Shown: one piece after another, positions 8,015 to 16,800 of the stretch | Layout of the letters: each line of letters starts with the position of its first letter | Position numbering within the stretch: position 1 is the stretch's first letter | DNA from: Butyricicoccus intestinisimiae | GTDB taxonomy: Bacteria > Bacillota > Clostridia > Oscillospirales > Butyricicoccaceae | DNA length: 64,000 bases | Assembly: GCF_018918345.1 (NCBI RefSeq) | Contig: NZ_JAHLQI010000001.1 | Coordinates: 310,001-374,000, forward strand | Direction of reading: 5' to 3' | Notes under the pieces: model-generated | The model's database searches: none | The model's input: only the letters and a program-made list of their open reading frames with translations | Told to the model about the DNA's origin: nothing | Translations under genes and position numbers: made by a program

Positions 8015-8021
8015 GTATAAT
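7993..8021 (+). promoter_or_regulatory. Sigma-A promoter of the 8058-10560 operon
   Basis: TTGACA (7993-7998), a 17-bp spacer and TATAAT (8016-8021) match consensus in both boxes. The expected start is about 30 nt before the first ATG at 8058. Confidence 0.88.
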
Positions 8022-8057
8022 GAAGCTGTTAGATAGGATAACAAAAGTGGTGATTAT

Positions 8058-8522
8058 ATGGGCCGTATTTGTCTATTGATTTTTTTATGCGTCATTTCAA
8101 GTGTTTGTAGTAGAATAATCTTGTTTTATATAGTACAAGCCGGAACTAATATTGAAAGAGCAAACAGAGTGAAAAAATCTCATAGATATTCATGGGATAT
8201 GTTATTTATGACATATGTTAAAAAATACGCCGGCGACTGGAAGTGGCTATATATTGGATGTCAAATTTCTTTCGGATTGAGTATATTGAACGGGATATGT
8301 GGTACGTTATTCAGGCAGAATATTTTTACATGTATACTTGCTCAATCAATTGTCACAGTTCTTACTGCTTTCGCATTGCTTACAGATCCCGGCGCAAGCA
8401 AATCCGAATATAATGAATATATTATCGAATCAAGTCAGAAAAAATACAAAAATCAAAAGCAGGATTGGAACCGTGGTCAGCAAACGGGACGATTGCTTGA
8501 TAAAATGTATGACAATTTGTAG
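8058..8522 (+). CDS. Hypothetical membrane protein
   Basis: The protein has 154 residues and no family I recognise. Hydrophobic segments lie at about 3-24, 67-84 and 91-113; the C-terminal 40 residues are charged and likely cytosolic. It is the first gene of a four-gene operon, with 3 nt to the next gene. The genes of this operon are AT-richer than the polyamine operon, a possible sign of transfer. Confidence 0.65.
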   Translation: MGRICLLIFLCVISSVCSRIILFYIVQAGTNIERANRVKKSHRYSWDMLFMTYVKKYAGDWKWLYIGCQISFGLSILNGICGTLFRQNIFTCILAQSIVTVLTAFALLTDPGASKSEYNEYIIESSQKKYKNQKQDWNRGQQTGRLLDKMYDNL

Positions 8523-8525
8523 CGT

Positions 8526-9014
8526 ATGATAGACTGTAATCATGCCAGACTGATTTTTCAATATCCGATTTCTACAAATCAGTTGGACTGGGTATATTAT
8601 GAGCTGGTATGGATTCGCGGTGAGTATCAGAAGAAAAATCTATATTTCAAAGATAGTGATGCTTTGATTTTTTGGATATTTCCTGACAAATACATGCATG
8701 CATATCGAGAAGCCAAACGGGAGAATAAACGTGATAACGGATTATTGTATGTACCCGATAATTATTTATTGAACATTATCTCCATCTATGAGTCCTGCCG
8801 TGCAGAAACAGGTTTTCCTGAAACAACTATTCCAAATCTTTTGGAAAACTTGAATTATATTGAAGATATTCTTTATGATTTAGAACGATTTAAGGCAAAT
8901 AATATGAGCGAATACTTGGCTCAGTCGATACAAAATATTCGAGAGGATATTGCATTGCTTCGCGTGAATATTCCGACAAAAAAAGAGTTGCCGAGTGGAC
9001 ATTATTGTGAGTAA
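8526..9014 (+). CDS. Hypothetical soluble protein
   Basis: The protein has 162 residues, is mostly helical in appearance and is rich in aromatic and charged residues. No signal peptide, membrane segment or known motif is visible. The 3-nt gap to the upstream gene indicates translational coupling. It precedes the HExxH gene and may be its partner. I do not assign a function. Confidence 0.62.
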   Translation: MIDCNHARLIFQYPISTNQLDWVYYELVWIRGEYQKKNLYFKDSDALIFWIFPDKYMHAYREAKRENKRDNGLLYVPDNYLLNIISIYESCRAETGFPETTIPNLLENLNYIEDILYDLERFKANNMSEYLAQSIQNIREDIALLRVNIPTKKELPSGHYCE

Positions 9015-9031
9015 AATGGGGAGAATATCAT

Positions 9032-9586
9032 ATGGATATTTGGAAATCTGAAAACTGGAAAGTTTTTTACAGTGATAAAAAAGTGCGCACGGGATTGCAT
9101 ACAAGATTCGACACCCAAATTCCACCCGAAATAAAATGGCCGTGTTATATGTTTTGCGAATGGGCGAGGGATTATTATGAATTTCCAATTCGTGTTACGA
9201 TATATTTCAAGGCCTCTGACACAGTGCGTGCTATGTCCGGAGAACAAGTCAGCGGGAAATGCAGTAAACCGTATAACCGTTTAGAAGAACCACATATTAC
9301 TATCGCAACCGGTGCCGTTGGTGATTTTCGAAAGCAATGTCAAAAATATGGTCTAGAGGATACGATTTTTGCAATATTATGTACCATTGCACATGAATTG
9401 ACACATTATTATCAGTGGCTCAATAATACTCGGCAAGGAGATACAGAGATTGAACATCGAAAAAATGAGCGAGAAGCTCGAAAATTAGGAGAGAAAAAGG
9501 TTTATCAGTATCTAATAGATTTGGGAATGTCACAACTAACCGAAACGTATTATGAGTGGAAAGAACAGGATGGAACTAACTTTTGA
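9032..9586 (+). CDS. Putative zinc metallopeptidase-like protein with HExxH motif
   Basis: The protein has 184 residues. The zincin motif is IAHELTHYYQW, with His121, Glu122 and His125. NEREAR at 145-150 offers a glutamate (146 or 148) as third zinc ligand, as in gluzincins and SprT-like proteins. There is no signal peptide or membrane anchor, so it should act in the cytosol, perhaps docked to the membrane proteins encoded on either side. The start has a GGGGAG site. Its substrate is unknown, and non-peptidase zinc binding is possible. Confidence 0.68.
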   Translation: MDIWKSENWKVFYSDKKVRTGLHTRFDTQIPPEIKWPCYMFCEWARDYYEFPIRVTIYFKASDTVRAMSGEQVSGKCSKPYNRLEEPHITIATGAVGDFRKQCQKYGLEDTIFAILCTIAHELTHYYQWLNNTRQGDTEIEHRKNEREARKLGEKKVYQYLIDLGMSQLTETYYEWKEQDGTNF

Positions 9587-10560
9587 ATGGATTAGAATTA
9601 TTCGGACGGTGTTTGGTTGAGCTGATTTTTTGTATGCTTATTTGTTCGGCTTGCCTTTGGGTTGATTTTACCAACCGCTACGACATCATAGAGCGGAGAA
9701 AAATGCTGGATAATATGTCACTTTTTCGCAAGGCAAACATGGTCTTTATCAAATCAGCATGGTTTGAATCGGGGTTTTTGACAAAAATTAGTTATTATAC
9801 ATTGCGATTCAGCCAGATGCTCTTTGCCGCAGCGTGCATCTTTTTTCTATGCTGGAATCATACGGTACACGTTTGGACGGTACTAGAAAATATCAGTGTT
9901 GCATATCTCATTTTTGTATTGTTTCTCAATGGTCCGCTGGCTTTATCCGGATTTTCTGCATCCGATACAACAAAACGGGATTTTTGGTTAGAATATACCT
10001 CTGCTAAAAAGCAATTGGAACAGCTACAGCTGGATAACAGCATAAACAGCAAGGAATTTAAGAAACAAGTGCTTCGTGTGCAGAACGCGGCGTATCAATA
10101 TTATCGTTGGCGTTATAGTCAGAGGGGAGAAGAATTTTCTCAATCAGCGGAAACGGAAATTCAATTTGTAATGCAGTTCTTTCAAATGGCGGATAAAGAC
10201 CATTCGTTTGTCAAAAAAAGCATGTTTTTTGTTCCCGTAGAAATCTATGTTCTGGATTTTGAGAGTGCTGTTGAAAAGAAGCAGTTAGAAAGTGCATTAC
10301 ATATTTTGCGCTTTTTTATTCAAAAAATAGGGGACGTACATGATTGGAATACCGAAATTGGAAGAAATGATCTTTGGGAGTTGAATGACAATTGCAGCGT
10401 TTGGTTTGATTTGGCTGATAAAGCAGAAGATTTTGTCAACGCAAATGACGATATGCGGCAGCAATTGCGCTCGGTTTATGATGATGCATGCATTAGCCTA
10501 ATGACAGCACCAAAGAGCTTAAAACAAGAAGCAAAACAAAGAAAAGACCTCTTAAAATAA
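9583..10560 (+). CDS. Hypothetical membrane protein, TTG start
   Basis: The 325-residue protein overlaps the stop of the HExxH gene by 4 nt (TTGA), which makes TTG the likely start. Membrane segments appear at about 10-28, 73-92 and 104-123. The C-terminal 200 residues are soluble and helical, probably cytosolic, and include a K/Q-rich coiled-coil-like stretch near 140-165. The family is unknown. As the last gene before a terminator it closes the operon and could anchor the peptidase-like protein. Confidence 0.65.
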   Translation: MNGLELFGRCLVELIFCMLICSACLWVDFTNRYDIIERRKMLDNMSLFRKANMVFIKSAWFESGFLTKISYYTLRFSQMLFAAACIFFLCWNHTVHVWTVLENISVAYLIFVLFLNGPLALSGFSASDTTKRDFWLEYTSAKKQLEQLQLDNSINSKEFKKQVLRVQNAAYQYYRWRYSQRGEEFSQSAETEIQFVMQFFQMADKDHSFVKKSMFFVPVEIYVLDFESAVEKKQLESALHILRFFIQKIGDVHDWNTEIGRNDLWELNDNCSVWFDLADKAEDFVNANDDMRQQLRSVYDDACISLMTAPKSLKQEAKQRKDLLK

Positions 10561-10563
10561 AAC

Positions 10564-10606
10564 AAATCCAGCTTTTACGGACACGTTCTGTAAAAGCTGG
10601 ATTTTT
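10564..10606 (+). terminator. Intrinsic terminator, likely bidirectional
   Basis: AAATCCAGCTTTTAC pairs perfectly with GTAAAAGCTGGATTT across an 11-nt loop and is followed by TTTTT. It lies between two convergent genes and has A-rich sequence on the other side, so it may serve both. Confidence 0.92.
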
Positions 10607-10608
10607 CG

Positions 10609-11622
10609 TTATTCATACGCGGCGTTCAGGAACATCGGCTTAATGGCAACCACTTCGTCATGCTCCTCCTGCGATACCTGCACATCGGCGTTGAGTGCTT
10701 TGAGGTCGGCTTTGACGATTTCCAACGCTTGTTGCGCTGTCTGTGCGCGGCCTTGGATGATAACGCGCTGCATCCGCTTTAATACAATCGGGTGCGCATA
10801 TCGAACTGGAACAGGGAAGGCGGGATACTTGCTCAAATATGCTTCCATGTGCTGCTGCGCCTGCTCATCGTACTGCAAGACGGACTTTTTGTTGTTTTTT
10901 GCAGTGGGTAGTACACTGAAGCCTGCAAAAGTAAAAATAGCAGCCAAACCAAACAGTGTAAAATAAATGGCAAACGTGCCGTGATGTAGGAAGGAAAAAA
11001 TGCCGTATGCCAGCGCAGCGAGTCCCAAAATGGTAATTGCCATCGCTGCCCAGCGATAACTTGGGCTGGTACACTGATAGGCGCGCTTGCGTTTTGCGGA
11101 TTTGCTCAGCTGATCGCTCAGCTCCGGTTTTTGTTCCAGATAGTCAATGGCACGCTGTAATTCGTCAACTTCCTGTTGAGCGGCAGCGGATAACGTCGGA
11201 CGCGAGCGTTCTTCTTCAGCTCGCTGTGCTTCACGCGCAGCGAGCCGCTGTTCTGCCTGCGCACTGACTCTCTTGATTTGCGGCTGTTCCCGTGCAAGCA
11301 AGGCCAACAAATCATCCACTTCGCTCTCGTGTTTGAAATTACACTGCTTTTGTTTGCCGTGATCAAATTCAACAACAAGATATGCCATGCTGGCAAACAT
11401 GCCCTTTCCGGAAAAGCCGCCCTGACTCATGGCAACGCGTTTAAATACGCGCTGGATTGCCTGAAAGGGAACATAGTATTTTCGATCAATGAAAAAACTA
11501 TTGAGATACAGTGCCTTTTTGCCGACACCGCACGGACCAATTTTCCGACAGGACTTTTTGTCCGGCACCAGTTCCTGATCATCCACGGTAATTCTGCTCA
11601 GTGGAGAAGGCTTGAAGATCAT
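10609..11622 (-). CDS. Hypothetical membrane protein with N-terminal PH-like domain and coiled coil
   Basis: The protein has 337 residues. The N-terminal ~120 residues (ALYLNSFFIDRKYYVPFQAI, then MAYLVVEFDHG) look like a beta-rich PH-type domain. Residues about 115-175 are Glu/Gln/Ala-rich and likely coiled coil. Two membrane segments follow at about 190-210 and 216-238. The C-terminal ~90 residues are cytosolic. I do not know a characterised homologue. It is transcribed leftward, convergent with the HExxH operon, and appears to be a single gene. Confidence 0.7.
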   Translation of the reverse strand: MIFKPSPLSRITVDDQELVPDKKSCRKIGPCGVGKKALYLNSFFIDRKYYVPFQAIQRVFKRVAMSQGGFSGKGMFASMAYLVVEFDHGKQKQCNFKHESEVDDLLALLAREQPQIKRVSAQAEQRLAAREAQRAEEERSRPTLSAAAQQEVDELQRAIDYLEQKPELSDQLSKSAKRKRAYQCTSPSYRWAAMAITILGLAALAYGIFSFLHHGTFAIYFTLFGLAAIFTFAGFSVLPTAKNNKKSVLQYDEQAQQHMEAYLSKYPAFPVPVRYAHPIVLKRMQRVIIQGRAQTAQQALEIVKADLKALNADVQVSQEEHDEVVAIKPMFLNAAYE

Positions 11623-11654
11623 AATAACAACCTCGCTTGTATGTGGAATAAGAG

Positions 11655-11690
11655 AAAACAGCCAGCCGCTGACTATGCAGCAGCTGGCTG
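11655..11690 (-). terminator. Terminator of cstA
   Basis: On the minus strand CAGCCAGC and GCTGGCTG form a stem followed by TTTT. It sits 20 bp beyond the cstA stop codon. Confidence 0.85.
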
Positions 11691-11709
11691 AAAAACGCAG
11701 ATCATGCGG

Positions 11710-13218
11710 TTATGCTTGAGATGCTTTCGCAGAGTGCTTCTTTGTTGCACGCAGGAAGATAATCAACAGTACAGCTGCGAAGATAATACCGATTGGGTAA
11801 GCAACAGCTGTGTTGTAGATGGTCACGCCGTCAGCTGTCTTAGAGTTAATCAAGCTGCCGAGGCACTCCGGTGCGAGAATGAAGTAGGTGCAGGAAACAG
11901 CACTCATGAATGTAGCAGGCACTGCTGTGATCCAGAAATTCTTCTTTTCGGTGAACAGATACATCGAAGCTGCCCACAGTACGATCATAGCCAATGTCTG
12001 GTTCGTCCAGCTGAAGTAACGCCAGATAACCGTGTAATCAATTGCGCCGATTGCGTTGCCAATACCAAGGATTGCGCCAACACCCAAAACCGGAATACAC
12101 AGCTTCAGACGGTTTGCATAAGAACCCTGATCAACATGGAACCAATCAGACAGCGTCAGACGAGCGGAACGGAATGCGGTATCACCGGAAGTAATCGGGC
12201 ATACAACAACGCCGATCATTGCGAGGGCAATGCCAACGCCGCCCATTGTCTTGGAGCATACATCATAGATTGCTGCGGACTGACCTTCTGCCAATGCAGC
12301 TGCAAGGCCGGTGCTTACGCCGCCGGTGACCTTGTACAGAGCACAACCAGCTGCAGCCCAAATCAATGCGATAATGCCTTCAGCGACCATGGCACCGTAG
12401 AATACAAAGTGACCCTGTTTCTCACTCTTCATGCAGCGAGCCATCAGCGGGGACTGCGTGGAATGGAAGCCGGAAATTGCACCGCAGGCAACCGTGATGA
12501 ACATGAAGCTCCAAATCGGGGTGCCGGCCGGATGCATATTGTACATATGGCTCCAAATTTCAGGAATGGTATAATCCGGATTGGTAAAGATACCAAAGAT
12601 TACGCCGATTGCCATAATAATCAAGCAAAGACCAAAGATCGGATAAATCTTGCCAATGATCTTATCAATAGAGATAAAGGTTGCAATAAAGTAGTAAACC
12701 AGAATGATAATCAGCCAGAATAAGGTTGTAGTAACAACACCGGATAGACCGCCGTTTTTACACAGCGTAACAATCAGACCGGCAGGACCTACGGCAAATA
12801 CCGTGCCGACCATAATCAGCAGGACAACAGAAAATACACGCATCACGTTCTGCATACCGGAACCTAAATATTTGCCGGTTACTTCAGCAACAGAACTACC
12901 ATCATTTCGCTCACTAATCATGCCTGAGAAGTAGTCATGAACACCACCGGCAAAGATTGTGCCGAATGTGATCCACAAGAATACAACAGGTCCCCACAAT
13001 GCACCCTGCATCGCGCCGAAGATCGGGCCAAGGCCTGCAATATTCAGCAGCTGAACCAAAAAGAGTTTCCACTGCGGCATAACAACGTAGTCAATGCCGT
13101 CGTTGATGCGTACAGCAGGAGTTTCACGGTCATCCGGACCGAAGGTGTTGTCGACAATTTTACCATATGTAAGATAGCCGACAATCAGGAGAGCCAGACA
13201 AAGAATGAAGCTTAACAT
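11710..13218 (-). CDS. cstA: Carbon starvation protein CstA family transporter
   Basis: The protein has 502 residues and many membrane segments. Characteristic strings are the N-terminal DGIDYVVMPQWKLF region, QLLNIAGLGPIFGAMQGALWG and FAGGVHDYFSGMISERN. CstA/BtsT proteins take up peptides or pyruvate in symport; which substrate is used here cannot be told. The start is the ATG at 13218 with AAGGAGG 8 nt upstream. A GTG 18 nt further upstream lies in the ribosome site itself and is rejected. It is monocistronic, with a promoter at 13296-13323. Confidence 0.93.
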   Translation of the reverse strand: MLSFILCLALLIVGYLTYGKIVDNTFGPDDRETPAVRINDGIDYVVMPQWKLFLVQLLNIAGLGPIFGAMQGALWGPVVFLWITFGTIFAGGVHDYFSGMISERNDGSSVAEVTGKYLGSGMQNVMRVFSVVLLIMVGTVFAVGPAGLIVTLCKNGGLSGVVTTTLFWLIIILVYYFIATFISIDKIIGKIYPIFGLCLIIMAIGVIFGIFTNPDYTIPEIWSHMYNMHPAGTPIWSFMFITVACGAISGFHSTQSPLMARCMKSEKQGHFVFYGAMVAEGIIALIWAAAGCALYKVTGGVSTGLAAALAEGQSAAIYDVCSKTMGGVGIALAMIGVVVCPITSGDTAFRSARLTLSDWFHVDQGSYANRLKLCIPVLGVGAILGIGNAIGAIDYTVIWRYFSWTNQTLAMIVLWAASMYLFTEKKNFWITAVPATFMSAVSCTYFILAPECLGSLINSKTADGVTIYNTAVAYPIGIIFAAVLLIIFLRATKKHSAKASQA

Positions 13219-13295
13219 AAAAACGACCTCCTTCACATGAACAGAGGATCAGCAAATGAATTTCCAACTGATTTACTCTGCTTTCTTTACCTGTT

Positions 13296-13323
13296 ATTAT
13301 AGAATATTTGGGGAAAAAATCAA
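13296..13323 (-). promoter_or_regulatory. Probable cstA promoter
   Basis: On the minus strand TTGATT, a 16-bp spacer and TATAAT are found about 80 bp before the cstA start. The leader between promoter and start has no other obvious signal. Confidence 0.6.
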
Positions 13324-13566
13324 GAGAAAAATTAAAGAAATTGTAGAAAATATCCAAAGAATTTCGAAGATAGTACCAAAATTTCGAAAATTATCAAAAA
13401 ATATAAAATTTTGTTTTCCGCGGCATTCTTTTTGTTTCATTTGGAAATTTAAGGCACAATCTGCTTACCATCCTAATACCTGCAATGGCTCCAGTGAATA
13501 GGCGGAATGATGATTATTCTACAAAATATGATCTAATTGTAAAATAGAAAAGGATTATAAAAGAAT

Positions 13567-13602
13567 AAGAGCTTATCGGTAAATTTTCGCCGATAAGCTC
13601 TT
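13567..13602 (+). terminator. Strong hairpin between cstA and the pilus locus
   Basis: AAGAGCTTATCGG pairs with CCGATAAGCTCTT over 13 bp with a 10-nt loop, followed by a moderately T-rich tract. No gene is seen immediately upstream on the plus strand, so it may insulate the pilus promoter or belong to its leader. Confidence 0.65.
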
Positions 13603-13853
13603 GCTTTTGTTGTACTGTAAAGTTATAAACCTTTACATATATAAGCTCGTATTTTCTCGATTCATACGGAAAAGAGATAGTCTATACGGAAAAACGAACT
13701 ATGAGAATGGTTACTGTTTGTGTTTGTTTGTGTTACTATTGTTAATATCTATACGATAGCTATTAACAGTTGTATACGAGCTGCAACACAAATATAGACA
13801 AGCTGCGATTGAAGCAGCTTTTTTTGCCGTATTTGGAAGGGAGACGACATGAC
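13603..13853 (+). promoter_or_regulatory. Regulatory leader of the pilus locus
   Basis: This non-coding stretch is dense in structure. GTAAAG...CTTTAC forms a hairpin around 13617-13637. ATACGGAAAA occurs twice with an exact 20-bp period (13664 and 13684). A 27-bp imperfect palindrome with arms GTTAATA and TATTAAC spans 13741-13767. An intrinsic terminator follows at 13800-13825. I did not find a convincing -35/-10 pair, so the promoter may need an activator. None of this matches a riboswitch class I know. Confidence 0.55.
13800..13825 (+). terminator. Intrinsic terminator inside the leader of the pilus adhesin gene
   Basis: AAGCTGC and GCAGCTT form a 7-bp stem with a 7-nt loop, followed by a run of Ts. 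The T run ends 28 nt before the start codon, leaving no room for a promoter downstream. A second AGCTGC at 13779-13784 could pair with the same GCAGCT and so act as an alternative (antiterminator) partner. Confidence 0.75.
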
Positions 13854-16800
13854 TTGACGGGAAAGAACCGCGGAAAACGCGCGATATCTTTTTTGCTGCT
13901 GCTTTGTCTGCTAGTGCCGATGTTTCACCGCAGTATTGGCATGGACGCGAAAGCAGACAATGCAACCGACACGGTTACCATCACACTGCATGATTTATAT
14001 ATCGACCGAAAAGAAGCTCTGCCGGACGGAACAAAACTTGCTGATTGCCTGAAAGCATCTGAACACGCCCGCAAGATTCAAGTACCAAAGGGCACAACGT
14101 TAAAAAAAGCTCTGACAGAAAATAATGTAACACTCGGCACAAAGAGCCTGAAAGCTACCGGCGTGTACAAGAAAGAAGTTACGCCGGACGAACACGCCAT
14201 GACTTCCGTTGCCAATGCCAGAGAATGCGTATGGTACACGCGCGCAGACAGCGCGGACGGCAATGGCAACGGCGGCGTAGACGGTAACAACCCGCGAACA
14301 AAGCTTGATAAGTCTACAGCAATTGACAAAGACATTCATTTATATACGTACTCATATCGCCTGCGGCTGATTACAGCGAAAGATACATACAAAGACCTGA
14401 TTGTCCGCGAGGGACAGAGTAAAGGCATTGTATACGGTTCTGACACGAACACAGCGAATACAGCTATCAGCAGCTTTCTGTCGAGTACAGAGGCACTTTC
14501 TTGGACAGATGTTAACGAAGGGAAACCTTTAGAAACCACTGTCTTGTCAAACGGTCTGACCCGCAACTATACGCTTCGCGCGAGCGGCGTGAACGCGCCC
14601 ACAAAGGAGATTCCGTGCTATGTCGCTGTGAACGGCGCATGGAAGCAAATTTATACCATTAATATGGACACCAACCGCGTGGACGTCTGGGGCAGAACCG
14701 GTCCGGCGCTCAATTACTATGTGACAGATGCCGAGCTAAAGACCGCATACAGCGACTACGGGTTTGGCGAGGATGTAATCTTTGAAGGGAACCCCACCAG
14801 CAAAGACAAAAACGGTTATTTTCCATTTGCTTATGGTGATGACAAGCGATTATACAATCGCCAGATGCCAAAGCAGGCGGAAGAAAGTGGCCAGTTCCGC
14901 GTTCCTCTTGTAGAGGACACCAAGGACATTAAGAAAAATCTGGCGATTTATTACACCCCGCACAGCACCACAGGTTATGTGACGACAGACAATGCCGATA
15001 TCCTCAAGAACAATTCGTTCTATACGATTTCCGTTGATGAGGCAGACAAGAGCAAGTTCTCTGATACTGTCACCCTTCCGGATACGAAAATTTTGAGCGG
15101 CGGAGAAGCGACATTTGAGCTGCCTTCCAAGGATAAGGACGGAAACACCGTCACATGGTATACGGAAAAGGGCAGCGATGTAACTGCCATCTCAAAGAAA
15201 GATGAGAACACCGTAACCGTCACGGTCAAAGGTATTAACGAACAAGTGCTTTTGACCACGGATAAGTCGAAAGCGGAAGGCTTGAAGGTACATTGCTTCG
15301 TGCTGATTGACCAACAGCCGGTAAAGGTCGGCTTGCTGACAACAACGAAAACGCAATCCGATACTTCGTGGGGTACAGGAAAAAACGACACGCGTTATTA
15401 TATCACGCCGGCGCAGGCGGAAACCGTATATGAAAAATACGGATTCAATGCGAATCAGTATACTCCGGATACAACGGATACCCAGAAATTCAATTTTGCG
15501 ATTGGATTTTATGACCAAAACATTACCATCTATGATAACTCTGCCAGAATGTGGGCGAATATCGTGCCGATAAAAGTCGACGATGAATATAAAATCCCGA
15601 TGATTTCTAAGGACGACGGAGAAGCGTATGGGAGTTGTTCCGTGTATTATATCCCGAACAATACGAAAGAAAAAAATTTTTGGACAAAAGATATCACCAT
15701 AGATACGCACTCCTTTACGACTAGCACAGATTTTCTTAAAAGCAACAGCTTCTACACCGTCTCAGCGCAAGACGACGCGGGAAAATTCTCCGGCACTGCA
15801 ATGCCGGAGAAGCAATGCATTTTGAACGGAAAGTCCGTCACAATGACCCTGCCGTACAAGGAAGGCGTAAAGTGGTATGCCAACGGCATCCAAGTGAGAC
15901 CGGAGAATATCAATGACGACAAGGCGAACTATACCGTAACCGTCAACCAAAAGACCACTTTCACAACGGAGGTTCCGCCCCTGCCGATCAATGCGTATGT
16001 CGTGATTGATGACAAGTGGACACCGATAGCAGATGAGTGGACGTGGGACAGCACTGCCAACAAATTCACAGGCGGCAAACTGACGATACCGGAAAATCAA
16101 ACGACTGTTGTGGGCAACAACGAGCGCTACTATATTACCGAGACACAATTAAAACAGATTTTTGCGGCATATGATCCTTCCATCACGATTGGAAACGAAA
16201 ACCATTTCGCGCATGAAATGATTCGGCCAAAGGATCCCTCAAAAATCTGGGCGGATACAGATGTGGTCACAGTTAACGGTGCAAAATGTATCCCGTTGTA
16301 TCAAACGTCGAATAAAAACAACGGCGCGACAATCTATTACACACCGAAAGAAAAAGGTGGAAAGAATGGGTTGGTAAAAAATGATCCAGACGCACTGAAA
16401 GCCAACTGTCTGAAATACTCGATATCCGCGAACAACAAAAAAGGCTATCCCTATGTCAATACAAGTTTAGAACTTCCAGAAAAAGCGTTCTTTGACACTG
16501 AAGCAAAAAATGTTTCTATTACCCTGCCAAACTTTTCAGAGAGTGCCATTCAATGGGTGGCAAAGAACACAAACGGCGAGGACTGCACAACTCAGTTTAC
16601 ACAGACCGTCAACGAATCAGATCACACTACAACCTACACGCTGAACCAAACAGACGGCATCCGGCAGCAGTATATCTTTGAACCGAAAAATGCCAATCAA
16701 AAGCTGCGCGTGGTGTATAACACCGATGTGAAGAAGTCACTGGAGAATATTTTTTCAGAGACCGGTCGAAAAGATCACCAAACAGTCGTGCAGCCATGCA

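Noticed and set aside
11704-12723. 339-codon rightward frame opposite cstA
   Set aside because: Cys/Asn/His-rich nonsense composition, no ribosome site, and fully antisense to a conserved transporter.
13603-13853. c-di-GMP riboswitch before the pilus gene
   Set aside because: I looked for the conserved GEMM-I and GEMM-II core strings and did not find them; structure alone is not enough.
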